Notes: a model not told the origin generated them from the letters alone. Shown: positions 1 to 9,112, counted from the first letter of the stretch. The stretch: DNA of 64,000 bases from an uncultured Bacilli bacterium (GCA_934140155.1 CAKPBC010000001.1:496001-560000), one strand, 5' to 3'. Numbers and translations are program-made.

Positions 1-726
1 TAATGTAGCAAGATTTTCTAAAACATCTTTTTCATTATTAGATAAAGCTAAATAGTTATTTGAGTCAGTAAATGGCTCATTATTTTTATAAAACATATCA
101 CAGTTTTCACCAGCTGATCTAGATAAAACCATAATTGCGGCTTCAGCTTTATCGTTTTTACTACTTGGTAATTCTGACCATTTAGCGTCTTTTGTTTGGA
201 ATGATTTATTTTGTGATTGGTTACCGCTAAAATCGGTTCCTTGCCAATATTCTTGGTGTTCTTTGTAGAAATTCCATAAGCCATCATTAACAACAAATCC
301 ACTTTTTTCTAATCCGGATTTTAAAGTTGTGGCTTTGCTTACAATTTTAGGGTTAGATCCACTAGATCCTCCACCAGTATAAACAAAGTTTACGGAATTA
401 GCGCTATAAAGATTAACTTTAGCTTTGCTAGAAAGAGGTAAAGCATTGTTTTCATTCTTAAGCATTACTAATCCTTCAGACATGACTTCTTCAACCATTT
501 TTTCGCTAGCACTTCTTAAATCAGAAATGCCCATATAATCAGTATCATAGAAACATTTAATTTCCGCATTAGGATCAAATTCTACTTTTTGAAGAGGAAT
601 GTTAAATGCTCCATTAATTGCCGAGGCATTATCCATGGCAATTTGTGCACCTAAAGTAACAACACCAAATAAAATTGTAAAGGTGTTAGCAAATACTTTT
701 GTTGTAGTTTTAAATTTCTTATTCAT
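1..726 (-). CDS. Glycoside hydrolase family 3 beta-glycosidase, domain-permuted, C-terminus beyond window
   Basis: The reading frame stays open for 242 codons to the window edge. The start at 726 is preceded by GGTGAAG and overlaps the stop of the upstream membrane-protein gene by 8 bases, so the two are translationally coupled. Residues about 7-30 form one hydrophobic segment (membrane anchor or signal). From about residue 70 the sequence matches the GH3 alpha/beta-sandwich domain: SEGLVMLKNENNALPL, then a Gly/Ser-rich YTGGGSSGSNP. In most GH3 enzymes this domain follows the TIM barrel. Finding it at the N-terminus indicates the reversed order known for the Ruminococcus albus and Butyrivibrio enzymes. 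The barrel and catalytic nucleophile lie outside the window. The likely role is removal of terminal beta-linked sugars at the cell surface; the substrate cannot be read. Confidence 0.85.
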   Translation of the reverse strand, partial: MNKKFKTTTKVFANTFTILFGVVTLGAQIAMDNASAINGAFNIPLQKVEFDPNAEIKCFYDTDYMGISDLRSASEKMVEEVMSEGLVMLKNENNALPLSSKAKVNLYSANSVNFVYTGGGSSGSNPKIVSKATTLKSGLEKSGFVVNDGLWNFYKEHQEYWQGTDFSGNQSQNKSFQTKDAKWSELPSSKNDKAEAAIMVLSRSAGENCDMFYKNNEPFTDSNNYLALSNNEKDVLENLATL

Positions 727-1192
727 GATTTTCTTCACCTTTCAATTTTTCTTTATTTTGCTTTTTATAAATTGCAACATTACCAACAATGCCACTAATT
801 AAAAATAATACGATACAAACAACATATGTTTTATCAAGAGCTTGCAATGTTTCTTTAGATATTCCACTATAGAAAACTTCTGATAAATACATATAAGAAG
901 CGTTAATAAATATTAAAAATGCTATAAAAATTAGTATTGAGCTTACAATTGGAGCAAATTTAGAAGTTTCTTTAAATAAAGATAAACCAATAAATAATAA
1001 CGCAGCAATAAAAGGCAATATAACAGCAACATTACTATAATAAGCAGTGCCAGTGTAATGAACTTGATAGATAATTGCGACAATAATACCTATTACAATG
1101 CTAGAAACTCCTAAGTAGAAGCCAATCCACTTAGAAGTTATAGTTTGTTTGATATTATCTAGCAATGAATTTGAACTAGATTGATTATTCAT
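719..1192 (-). CDS. Small four-helix membrane protein of unknown function
   Basis: A 157-residue protein with a short polar N-terminus rich in Asn and Ser, then four hydrophobic segments at about residues 25-43, 55-73, 80-102 and 124-142, and a charged Lys/Glu-rich cytoplasmic tail. No catalytic motif was recognised. It lies between a surface Ig-like lipoprotein gene (22-base gap) and a GH3 glycosidase gene (8-base overlap), so all three are probably one transcript. It may help export or anchor its neighbours, but only the gene order suggests this. Confidence 0.7.
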   Translation of the reverse strand: MNNQSSSNSLLDNIKQTITSKWIGFYLGVSSIVIGIIVAIIYQVHYTGTAYYSNVAVILPFIAALLFIGLSLFKETSKFAPIVSSILIFIAFLIFINASYMYLSEVFYSGISKETLQALDKTYVVCIVLFLISGIVGNVAIYKKQNKEKLKGEENHE

Positions 1193-1214
1193 ATTTTATT
1201 TTCCTTTTTTTTGA

Positions 1215-3164
1215 TTATTTTACGTATGGAATATAATGGATATTACTAAATGTAAATGTGCCTATTCCATATGATTTAAGTTTGAAGTTAACGATTTGTT
1301 CAGATGTACAATTAAATACATGTTCAATTGTAACTGTTTCACCGGCTTTTACTTTAATATCAGTTGTTTTACCCTTACGAACACCAAATTGGACAAATAC
1401 TTCGGAATCTGTATTATTGGTGATATCTAATGACATAAAGTATTTGCCTTGATATTTGTTACCATTTTCATCTTTAGCCATGTACATCAATGTAGGAATC
1501 TTGTTACCGGTCATATTTTCTACAACCTTGCTAGATTCTAAGCCAATAACACCTTCAGTTAAACTTGAAGATAATCCATTACTTGTTACAACATTCATTC
1601 CATACCAACCCGGTGTAGTAATCGAACTTGGTCCATTAACATTAGCAATAGTGCCATCATCAACGAATTTGTTTTCATTAGATATAACAACTACTTCACA
1701 AGTTTGTGATAATTCACCCACAGTAGCGGTAATAATAGCATATCCGCCTTTAACAGCTTGAATCTCACCATTATTAACAGTTACAACTTCATTATTAGAA
1801 GAAGTCCATGTAACTTCACCTTCAACATTTTTAACATCGGCTACAAGTGTATCTTTAATAATTCCTTTTTCTAAGTTTAATACGACATTAGATTTAGATA
1901 ATGTTAATGTCGATGCAATAACATTAATAGTTACAGAAGCACTTAATTCACCATTTTTAGCAGTGATAATTGTAACACCGCCACTAACTGGAGTAACAAC
2001 GCCGTTATTAACAGTTGCAACATCAGTATTAGACGATTCCCAAGTTGTTTCTTCACTTGCACCACCAACAGCAACAAGGTTAATATCGCCTTCATCTAAT
2101 TTTGTGGATATTGTCTTATTAGTTACATTAGAAGGAGTAGTTGTTTTAATAGCTAAAGCTGGTTTAGTTACTAAATCGATTACCTTTAATGTATAAGGCC
2201 CACTCATAAAGTTTGTTAAGGTAGCTTCTTTAGCCATTGTGATATTAAATGGCTTATCAGTAGTAACGCTAACTGCATCAATAGTGATAGTTTTGCTAAC
2301 ATTAGCTTCAACTGGTATGAAATATACTTCATCCTCAGCTGTAGTTGCACCGAATCTTAATAAACCATCAACACTAGATTCTACATCGAATGAAACAGAT
2401 ACAATGTCTCCAACTTTTAAATCTTTTGGAATATAACGTAAGAAATGCTCCCCACTCTTATTTGTTTTATTCTCTAATATTACTTTTCCGTTAGCGTGAT
2501 ATCCACTAATGTCATTCATTGATGAGAAGTAATACCAATGGCCAGGATTCTTAAACACATCACCATTTTTACCTTTTTCTAATAAATAATAATCTTCAGG
2601 TGCTTTTACTGTTAATGCACAAGTATCACTTGCATTACCTTTAGATACAGTAATAGTAGTAGTACCTTGTCCTTTAGCGGTTACAAGCCCATCTTGATCA
2701 ACAGTGGCAACCTCGGTATTTGATGATTCCCAAGTATATCCGCCCATATTTCTTGAGTCAGTAGCAGATAATTGAAGAGTTGAACTTTCAGAAATATCAA
2801 TTGTTGCTTCTTTCATAGATATTGTAATAGTGATATCTTCAACAGTTACAAGACATTCTGCTGATTTACTTCCCGCTGTGGCGGTAATTGTCGCACTACC
2901 AACTTTTTCAGCTTTGATTCTTCCGATATCAGATACTGAAACAGTAGTGGAATCACTACTTGTCCAAGTAACCTTAACTCCTTTTGGGCTAGTGATAGCT
3001 TTTAAAGTTTGTTCAGCACCCACAACAAGTGTGGTACTTTTCTTGCTTAAAATAATAGTAACATTATCATTATTAGAACTGTTATTATTGCAACCAGATA
3101 ACATAAATGAGAAACAAGATAATGCTGCTAATACGAATTTTGGAAAATTAGATATTTTTTTCAT
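1215..3164 (-). CDS. Surface lipoprotein with four BIG2 Ig-like repeats and two carbohydrate-binding-like modules
   Basis: A 649-residue protein with a lipoprotein signal peptide (lipobox LSGC, Cys about residue 25) and an Asn/Ser linker. BIG2 bacterial Ig-like domains follow at about 33-110, 112-187, 345-415 and 417-492, each with the typical TWTSS..TVSV or TWESS..VATV strand and a G..TITA end. Between and after them are beta-sandwich-like segments (about 190-335 and 500-649). These resemble each other in having a VSFDV/MSLDI strand, an RFGATT/QFGVRK strand and an ITIDA/VTIEH strand, and look like sugar-binding modules. The ribosome site AAGGAG precedes the start. It heads an operon with the membrane protein and the GH3 gene. 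Direct repeats upstream link it to the AraC regulator next door. Likely role: binding a polysaccharide at the membrane surface. Confidence 0.8.
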   Translation of the reverse strand: MKKISNFPKFVLAALSCFSFMLSGCNNNSSNNDNVTIILSKKSTTLVVGAEQTLKAITSPKGVKVTWTSSDSTTVSVSDIGRIKAEKVGSATITATAGSKSAECLVTVEDITITISMKEATIDISESSTLQLSATDSRNMGGYTWESSNTEVATVDQDGLVTAKGQGTTTITVSKGNASDTCALTVKAPEDYYLLEKGKNGDVFKNPGHWYYFSSMNDISGYHANGKVILENKTNKSGEHFLRYIPKDLKVGDIVSVSFDVESSVDGLLRFGATTAEDEVYFIPVEANVSKTITIDAVSVTTDKPFNITMAKEATLTNFMSGPYTLKVIDLVTKPALAIKTTTPSNVTNKTISTKLDEGDINLVAVGGASEETTWESSNTDVATVNNGVVTPVSGGVTIITAKNGELSASVTINVIASTLTLSKSNVVLNLEKGIIKDTLVADVKNVEGEVTWTSSNNEVVTVNNGEIQAVKGGYAIITATVGELSQTCEVVVISNENKFVDDGTIANVNGPSSITTPGWYGMNVVTSNGLSSSLTEGVIGLESSKVVENMTGNKIPTLMYMAKDENGNKYQGKYFMSLDITNNTDSEVFVQFGVRKGKTTDIKVKAGETVTIEHVFNCTSEQIVNFKLKSYGIGTFTFSNIHYIPYVK

Positions 3165-3231
3165 ATTTTGCTCCTTACTAGGCTTTGCCTAAAATATATA
3201 AATATATTTGTAAGCCCTTTTAACGCTATTT

Positions 3232-3291
3232 ATTATATAATAAAGATAAATAAAAAAATATTGCAACTATTTTACAAATACATTGCAATAT
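3232..3291 (-). promoter_or_regulatory. Putative AraC-activated promoter with 22-bp-spaced TTGCAA repeats
   Basis: On the minus strand a TATAAT -10 box (3232-3237) has no good -35. Instead, TTGCAA occurs just upstream at 3261-3266 and again at 3283-3288, 22 bp apart (two helical turns). The second copy is part of the palindrome ATTGCAAT. This is the classic geometry of an AraC activator replacing the -35 contact. The same repeat and spacing appear in front of uxuB at 4159-4186, on the other side of the araC gene. Confidence 0.55.
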
Positions 3292-3334
3292 GTAAAGCAA
3301 AAGTTAATATATTTTGAAAGCAAAAAATACTATT

Positions 3335-4129
3335 TTATTTCTTTTTTGAATTGTTTCTATCATAAGGCGGTTTACCAATGATTTTTACATAATTACGATA
3401 GAATGTAGAGTATTCTTGGAAACCATATTCATATGCCACTTCATTAACTTTGACATTTCCTTGTAATATTTTTTGATGAGCGGCAATGATTTTTTTATAA
3501 CGAATATAAGTCATTACAGTAACACGCATTACTTTAGAAAATTCATTAGAAATATGCGCTCTTGAGAAGTGTAAAGCATCACAAATGTCATTTAGAGTTA
3601 TATTCTTTTTGATGTTATCATTGATGTAGTTAATTACTTGCGCAACAACACGATTATGTTGAATACCTTCGTCTTCTTTTTGATTATTATTTTGCATATC
3701 AATTAAAACGCGAATAAGTTGATTAACTAATAAAATATAGGCGTGTTCTGGCTTGTAATTATCCACGATAGTATCTAATTCTTTAAAATAACGATCTAAA
3801 AATGAATAATTACCAGAAAATCCTGAAAACTCATGCAATTCTTTGGCTAGACTTTCAGGTATAATATTGATAGGAAATTTTAAGACATAGCGTTCATATT
3901 CATGATGTTGATTCGCCACACCATAGTGTAATGAACCAGCAGGAATAAGAATGATATCATTTGGGACTAATTTCTTTGCTTTTGATTCAATCATGTAGTC
4001 AACTTCCCCTCTCACAAAGAAGATTAGTTCATAGAAATCGTGCATATGCTTTTTAAAGTCATCAGATGGCAACGTATGGCCATTTAATTTGTGGGCGAAA
4101 TCAATGTCGCGGTATTGAAAGTTAAACAT
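3335..4129 (-). CDS. AraC-family transcriptional regulator, cupin sensor
   Basis: A 264-residue protein. The N-terminal cupin sensor domain (about 10-130) has HMHDFYELIFFVRGEVDYMI and PNDIILIPAGSLHYG, typical of AraC effector pockets. The C-terminal double helix-turn-helix (about 165-262) contains LNDICDALHFSRAHISNEFSK and VNEVAYEYGFQEYSTFYRNY. It is divergent from uxuB with a 115-base gap and lies downstream of the promoter of the 3164 lipoprotein gene. Identical 22-bp-spaced TTGCAA-type repeats lie in both flanks, so the likely regulon is the glucuronate operon plus the lipoprotein/GH3 operon. The effector is unknown; a hexuronate would fit the target genes. Confidence 0.88.
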   Translation of the reverse strand: MFNFQYRDIDFAHKLNGHTLPSDDFKKHMHDFYELIFFVRGEVDYMIESKAKKLVPNDIILIPAGSLHYGVANQHHEYERYVLKFPINIIPESLAKELHEFSGFSGNYSFLDRYFKELDTIVDNYKPEHAYILLVNQLIRVLIDMQNNNQKEDEGIQHNRVVAQVINYINDNIKKNITLNDICDALHFSRAHISNEFSKVMRVTVMTYIRYKKIIAAHQKILQGNVKVNEVAYEYGFQEYSTFYRNYVKIIGKPPYDRNNSKKK

Positions 4130-4158
4130 AATTTTATAATATAATAATAATCTACATT

Positions 4159-4220
4159 TTGCAATATTTCTTTAAAATAAATGCAATTAATATTGACTAT
4201 GCTTAAGTGTACAATGTAAT
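4159..4220 (+). promoter_or_regulatory. uxuB promoter with putative AraC operator
   Basis: TTGCAA at 4159-4164 and ATGCAA at 4181-4186 are 22 bp apart, with matching downstream bases (TAT / TTA). Immediately after comes a -35 TTGACT (4193-4198), a 16-base spacer and a -10 TGTAAT (4215-4220). The ribosome site GAGAGG and the uxuB start follow. The repeat matches the one at 3261-3288 on the far side of the araC gene. Confidence 0.55.
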
Positions 4221-4244
4221 TGTAAAGAAAGAGAGGATAATTTT

Positions 4245-5102
4245 ATGGAAAAGAAAGATTTACCATTTACTATCAATCTAAAAGATAAAGTAGTTGTTAT
4301 TACTGGAGCAGGAGGAGTTATATGTTCTTGCTTAGCTAAAGCAATTGCTCTTTGTGGCGCGAAAGTGGCGTTACTTGATTATAAATTAGAAAACGCACAA
4401 AAGTTTGCCGATGAAATTAACGCTGATGGGGGAAAAGCTATTGCGTTACAAGCAAATGTTTTAAAAAAAGACATGCTAGAAGAATGTCATCAAGAAATCT
4501 TAAAACAATTAGGACCTGTTGATATTTTAATTAATGGTGCTGGTGGTAATAACCCATTAGCAACAACAGATAATGAATTTGCTGAAATTGATGATGATAT
4601 GAAGAGTATGAAAACATTCTTCAATCTTGATGTTAGTGGATTTGAATATGTATTCAATTTAAATTTAATTGGTACATTACTTCCAACTCAAGTATTTGCT
4701 AGTGATATGATGGGAAGAAAAGATTGTTCAATCTTAAATATTTCTTCAATGAATGCATATACACCTTTAACAAAAATTCCAGCATATTCTGGAGCTAAAG
4801 CTGCTGTTTCTAACTTCACAAGTTGGTTAGCAGTACACTTCTCACATGTTGGCATTAGAGTTAACGCTATTGCACCTGGATTTTTCTCAACTAAACAAAA
4901 TGCAAGTTTATTGTGGAATCCTGATGGCACACCAACAGCAAGAACTGGTAAAATTTTAAGATCTACACCAATGGAAAGATTTGGTGAAGTAGAAGAATTA
5001 ATCGGTGCTGTATTATTCTTAATTGATGCTAAAGGCGCATCATTTATTACTGGAATCTGTGTCCCAATCGATGGCGGATTCTCTGCTTATTCGGGAGTTT
5101 AA
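4245..5102 (+). CDS. uxuB: D-mannonate oxidoreductase (fructuronate reductase), SDR type
   Basis: A 285-residue short-chain dehydrogenase/reductase. Visible features are the NAD(P)-binding VVVITGAGGVICSCLA (about 15-30), the NGAGG motif (about 97-101), the catalytic Ser in NISSMN (167/168) and YSGAK with Tyr181 and Lys185. The long insert between NGAGG and the catalytic Ser, and the PGFFSTKQN loop, match the Bacillus-type SDR mannonate oxidoreductases rather than the larger E. coli UxuB family. It interconverts D-fructuronate and D-mannonate with NADH. It is the first gene of the uxuB-uxuA-uxaC-kdgA-kdgK operon and is 2 bases from uxuA. Specificity is inferred from operon context and overall resemblance. 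Confidence 0.9.
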   Translation: MEKKDLPFTINLKDKVVVITGAGGVICSCLAKAIALCGAKVALLDYKLENAQKFADEINADGGKAIALQANVLKKDMLEECHQEILKQLGPVDILINGAGGNNPLATTDNEFAEIDDDMKSMKTFFNLDVSGFEYVFNLNLIGTLLPTQVFASDMMGRKDCSILNISSMNAYTPLTKIPAYSGAKAAVSNFTSWLAVHFSHVGIRVNAIAPGFFSTKQNASLLWNPDGTPTARTGKILRSTPMERFGEVEELIGAVLFLIDAKGASFITGICVPIDGGFSAYSGV

Positions 5103-5104
5103 TT

Positions 5105-6154
5105 ATGAAATTAGCATTTAGATGGTATGGAGAAACTGATTCAATACCTTTAGACTATATTAGACAAATTCCTAATATGTCTGGTGTTGTTAGCAGTTGT
5201 TATGAAGTTAAAGTTGGTGAAGTTTGGCCAATCGAATCTTTAAAAAGACAAAAACAATTATGTGAAGATAAAGGATTAAAATTTGAAGTTATCGAATCTA
5301 TTCCTGTACATGAAGATATTAAATTAGGAAAACCAACACGTGATAAATATATCGCTAATTACATTGAAAATATTCGTCGTGTTGCTTCAATTGGTGTTAA
5401 AGTAATTTGTTATAACTTTATGCCTGTATTTGATTGGACAAGAACAAATTTACATTATCAACACGCTGATGGTAGTGAATCACTTAGTTTCTCATTTGAT
5501 GACTTTAAAAAGTTAGATCCTAAAAATCTTCATTTACCAGGATGGGATGAAAGTTATACTTCAGAAGAACTAAATAGTCTTCTTGATGAATACAAAAATA
5601 TTTCACATGAACAATTATTTGATAATTTAGTTTATTTTTTAAATAAAATTATCCCAGTTTGTGATGAATTAGATGTTAAAATGGCTATTCACCCAGATGA
5701 TCCACCAATGGATATATTCTCACTTCCTCGAATTATTTCAACCGAAGAAGATTTAGATAGATTATTTGAAGCTGTTAAATCCACTAATAACGGATTAACA
5801 TTTTGTACAGGTAGCTTAGGGGCAAGAAAAGATAACGATTTAGTCAAGATGGCGGATAAATATTCACGTGCTAATCGTATTCATTTTGTCCATTTAAGAA
5901 ATATTTGTTATACCGATAACAATAATTCTTTCTATGAATCAGGACATTATTCAAAAACTGGTAGTTTACCAATTAATGAAATAGTTCATGTTTTAGTTAA
6001 GAATCATTTTGATGGATATGTAAGACCTGATCATGGTAGAAACATCTTTGGTGAAAATAAAAAACCAGGATATGGTTTATTTGATCGTGCTTTAGGATGT
6101 GCTTATATTAATGGCTTATTTGAAGCTTACCAAGACGATTTGGAGGATAAATAA
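5105..6154 (+). CDS. uxuA: D-mannonate dehydratase
   Basis: A 349-residue protein matching the UxuA family over its full length. Seen directly: MKLAFRWYGETDSIPLDYIRQI at the start, CYNFMPVFDWTRTNLHY (about 100-116), the metal/substrate motif AIHPDDPPMDIF (about 195-206), and CTGSLGARKDND and HFVHLRNI further on. It removes water from D-mannonate to give 2-keto-3-deoxygluconate and needs a divalent metal. The gene is 2 bases after uxuB and 3 before uxaC, so translation is tightly coupled. Confidence 0.96.
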   Translation: MKLAFRWYGETDSIPLDYIRQIPNMSGVVSSCYEVKVGEVWPIESLKRQKQLCEDKGLKFEVIESIPVHEDIKLGKPTRDKYIANYIENIRRVASIGVKVICYNFMPVFDWTRTNLHYQHADGSESLSFSFDDFKKLDPKNLHLPGWDESYTSEELNSLLDEYKNISHEQLFDNLVYFLNKIIPVCDELDVKMAIHPDDPPMDIFSLPRIISTEEDLDRLFEAVKSTNNGLTFCTGSLGARKDNDLVKMADKYSRANRIHFVHLRNICYTDNNNSFYESGHYSKTGSLPINEIVHVLVKNHFDGYVRPDHGRNIFGENKKPGYGLFDRALGCAYINGLFEAYQDDLEDK

Positions 6155-6157
6155 GCA

Positions 6158-7489
6158 ATGAAAAAGTTTTATGATGATAATGTTTTATTAACGAATGAAA
6201 CATCAAAACATATTTATGAAGCAATTAAAGATTTACCAATTGTGGATTTTCATTGTCATTTAGATCCTGAAACTATTGCCACTAATCCATTAGTGGAAGA
6301 TATCGGAAAATTATGGATGGGTGGAGATCATTATAAATGGCGTGCGATGCGTTTAAATGGTATTGAAGAAAAATATATTACTGGCGATGCTAGTTATAAA
6401 GAAAAATTCATCAAATACGCAAGCATTATGCCTAATTTAATTGGTAATCCATTATATTATTGGTCACACTTAGAATTAAAAGAAATATTTGGTATCAATG
6501 AACCATTAAATGAATCAAGTGCTTTAAAAATATATGAAAATGCTAATAAAATAGCAAAAGATATGCACATTCGTGATTTATTTAAAAAATTTAATGTTAA
6601 GTATGTTTGCACTACTGATGATCCTACTAGTGATTTAAAGTATCATGGTATTTACGATGGAGTAAAAATCTTACCTACATTTAGACCTGATAAATTATTT
6701 AGATTAAGTGAAGAATATTTAAATGATCTTGCTAAAAGCGCTAATAAAGAAATTAATGATTTAGATGATTTATTAAGTGCTATTAATAGCCGTTTAGATT
6801 TCTTTGTTTCTAAAGGAGCTGTCATATCTGACCAAAGCTTTGAATACTTCCCAAGTATTTATCCTACTATTGAAGAAGCTCGCGCTTTATTCATTAAAAA
6901 AGATAATTGGAAAGATACTGATTATGAAGCTTTCTTAGGATTTATGCTTACTTATTTAGCTAAAGAGTATAAGAAACGTGATATGACTATGCAAATTCAT
7001 TTTGATGTTACAAGAAATGTTAATAGTGATGAATTTAAAGCATGCGGTCCAGATACAGGATTTGATATTATTTCTAATCCAATTGATATCAAAAATGTTA
7101 TTAAATTCTTAAATAACATTAAAGATGAAGAAAGACCAAATATCATTCTTTATACATTAAACGATGAAAACTTAAAAGCTCTTGCTTGTTTAACGGGAGC
7201 ATTTAGAAATGTTAGTATTGGACCTGCTTGGTGGTTTAATGATACGGTTTTAGGTATCAAACATAATCTTAGCGTTATCGCGGAATACTCATTCTTAGGA
7301 AACAATATGGGTATGCTTACCGATAGCAGATCATTCGCTAGCTATGTTAGATTTGATTTATTTAGACGCGTACTTGCAAGTTACATTGGCGAGTTAGTGG
7401 AAAATGGCGAATATGACGAAAACACCGCAATTGAACTTGCTACAAATATTAGTTATAAAAACGCTAATAAATTAGTTAAAGGAGAATAG
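6158..7489 (+). CDS. uxaC: Uronate isomerase (glucuronate/galacturonate isomerase)
   Basis: A 443-residue amidohydrolase-superfamily protein of near-usual UxaC length. Seen: the N-terminal metal motif VDFHCHLDPETIA (about 29-41), WMGGDHYKWRAMR, CTTDDPTSDLKYH, MQIHFDVTRNVN, and the C-terminal GPAWWFNDT and GMLTDSRSFASYVR. It isomerises D-glucuronate to D-fructuronate (and, in the family, galacturonate to tagaturonate). Only the fructuronate branch is encoded here: no tagaturonate reductase or altronate dehydratase is visible, so glucuronate is the likely input. No uronate transporter is in the operon. Confidence 0.96.
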   Translation: MKKFYDDNVLLTNETSKHIYEAIKDLPIVDFHCHLDPETIATNPLVEDIGKLWMGGDHYKWRAMRLNGIEEKYITGDASYKEKFIKYASIMPNLIGNPLYYWSHLELKEIFGINEPLNESSALKIYENANKIAKDMHIRDLFKKFNVKYVCTTDDPTSDLKYHGIYDGVKILPTFRPDKLFRLSEEYLNDLAKSANKEINDLDDLLSAINSRLDFFVSKGAVISDQSFEYFPSIYPTIEEARALFIKKDNWKDTDYEAFLGFMLTYLAKEYKKRDMTMQIHFDVTRNVNSDEFKACGPDTGFDIISNPIDIKNVIKFLNNIKDEERPNIILYTLNDENLKALACLTGAFRNVSIGPAWWFNDTVLGIKHNLSVIAEYSFLGNNMGMLTDSRSFASYVRFDLFRRVLASYIGELVENGEYDENTAIELATNISYKNANKLVKGE

Positions 7490-7496
7490 ATTTAAA

Positions 7497-8075
7497 ATGG
7501 AACATTATAAGATTATACCTGTTGTGGTAGTTAAAGATGAAGAAGATACTAGACACAAATTATCTAGCTTATTAGAAGGTGGCATTAAAGTAGCAGAAAT
7601 CACATTCCGTACTGCTTATGCTCCTAAAGCTATTGAATTAGCTGTTAAAGAATATAAGGATATGTGTATTGGTGCTGGAACTGTTATTAATAAAGAACAA
7701 GCCATTCAAGCAATTAACTTAGGAGTTCAATTTATTGTTTCTCCAGGTTTTTCTAAAGGCGTAGCGGAAGCATGTAATGAACATAATATTCCTTATTTTC
7801 CAGGATGTGTTACTCCAACTGAAATCATGGAAGCTTTAGAATATGGTATTAAAGTTGTTAAATTCTTCCCTAGCAATGTCTATGGTGGACTAAAAGCAAT
7901 CAATAACTTATCTAAACCTTTCCCACAAGTAAAATTCTTACCTACTGGTGGAGTAGATGAAACAAATATTGATGAATATTTATCTAATGACGCAATTTAC
8001 GCAGTTGGCGGTAGCTTTATGATGAAAGGCGATATCGTTGAAAACTGTAAAAAATTAGCCAAATGGCTTAACTAA
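7497..8075 (+). CDS. kdgA: 2-keto-3-deoxy-6-phosphogluconate aldolase
   Basis: A 192-residue class I aldolase (KDPG/KHG family, slightly shorter than the usual 205-215). The catalytic Glu34 and Arg38 are seen in AEITFRTA, the GAGTVIN loop follows, and the Schiff-base Lys122 is in VVKFFPSNVYGG. A PTGGV phosphate-binding loop comes near the end. It cleaves KDPG to pyruvate and glyceraldehyde-3-phosphate, the last step of this operon's pathway. The gene is preceded by AAGGAGAATAG and followed closely by kdgK. Confidence 0.95.
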   Translation: MEHYKIIPVVVVKDEEDTRHKLSSLLEGGIKVAEITFRTAYAPKAIELAVKEYKDMCIGAGTVINKEQAIQAINLGVQFIVSPGFSKGVAEACNEHNIPYFPGCVTPTEIMEALEYGIKVVKFFPSNVYGGLKAINNLSKPFPQVKFLPTGGVDETNIDEYLSNDAIYAVGGSFMMKGDIVENCKKLAKWLN

Positions 8076-8089
8076 GGAGAATGAAAAAT

Positions 8090-9112
8090 ATGAAAATCGT
8101 TACAATGGGAGAAATAATGCTTAGATTATCATCTGCAGGTAATTCTCGTTTTGTTCAATGTCAAGAATTTGATGCTTGCTATGGTGGTGGCGAAGCTAAT
8201 GTTGCTGTTTCTTTAGCAAATTATGGTCATGATGCTTACTTTGTTAGTAAAGTACCTGCTCATGAAATTGGTCAATGCGCAGTTAACGCTTTAAGAAGAT
8301 ATGGTGTTCATACTGATTATGTAGCTCGTGGCGGAAATAGATTAGGTATTTATTACTTAGAAAGTGGTGCTTCAATGCGTCCATCAAAAGTAATTTATGA
8401 CCGTGCTCATTCATCAATCGCTGAAGCCTCAATAAGTGATTTTGATTTTGATAAGATTTTTGAAGGTGCAACTTGGTTCCACTGGTCAGGAATTACACCA
8501 GCTTTATCTGATGAAGTAGCTAATATTTTACGTGAAGCTTGTATAGCCGCTAAAAGACATAATGTTACAATTTCTTGTGATTTAAACTTTAGAAAAAAAT
8601 TATGGACAAGTGAAAAAGCAATTTCTGTTATGCGTCCATTAATGCAATATGTTGATGTATGTATTGGTAACGAAGAAGATGCACAATTATGTTTAGGATT
8701 TAAACCTAACGCTAATGTTGACAAAGGTGATACTGATGCTAAAGGATATTACGAAATATTCAAACAAATGCAACAAGAATTTGGTTTTAAATTAGTTATA
8801 TCCACATTAAGAGAATCATATAGTGCAACTCATAATGGTTGGAAAGCATTAATTTATAATGGTAAAGAATTCTATGAATCTAAACATTATGATATTGAAC
8901 CAATCATTGACCGTGTTGGTGGTGGAGATTCGTTTGCTGGTGGATTAATTCATGGTTTATTAAAATATGATTTTGATCAAGCAAAAGCTCTTGAATTCGC
9001 AGTAGCGGCTTCTGCCTTAAAACATACAATCCCAGGTGATTTTAACTTAGTAAGTGAAGATGAAGTTTTATCTCTTGCTAAAGGAAATGCTTCTGGAAGA
9101 GTACAAAGATAA
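8090..9112 (+). CDS. kdgK: 2-keto-3-deoxygluconate kinase (PfkB family)
   Basis: A 340-residue ribokinase-family protein: MKIVTMGEIMLRLS at the N-terminus, GGGEANVAVSLANYG (substrate lid region) and the C-terminal PfkB signature with catalytic Asp in DRVGGGDSFAGGLIHG. It phosphorylates 2-keto-3-deoxygluconate to KDPG. An in-frame ATG exists 9 bases upstream (8081), but it lies only one base after the AAGGAG ribosome site (8074-8079). The ATG at 8090, ten bases from that site, is the better start. It is the last gene of the operon and is followed by a good terminator. Confidence 0.93.
   Translation: MKIVTMGEIMLRLSSAGNSRFVQCQEFDACYGGGEANVAVSLANYGHDAYFVSKVPAHEIGQCAVNALRRYGVHTDYVARGGNRLGIYYLESGASMRPSKVIYDRAHSSIAEASISDFDFDKIFEGATWFHWSGITPALSDEVANILREACIAAKRHNVTISCDLNFRKKLWTSEKAISVMRPLMQYVDVCIGNEEDAQLCLGFKPNANVDKGDTDAKGYYEIFKQMQQEFGFKLVISTLRESYSATHNGWKALIYNGKEFYESKHYDIEPIIDRVGGGDSFAGGLIHGLLKYDFDQAKALEFAVAASALKHTIPGDFNLVSEDEVLSLAKGNASGRVQR

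Noticed and set aside
48..302. Short minus-strand frame near the left edge
   Set aside because: It is out of frame inside the GH3 gene, which is supported by homology over its full visible length.
1215..3164. Long plus-strand reading frames opposite the Ig-like lipoprotein
   Set aside because: They lack ribosome sites and read as antisense of Thr/Val-rich BIG2 repeats; the minus-strand frame has signal peptide, lipobox and domains.
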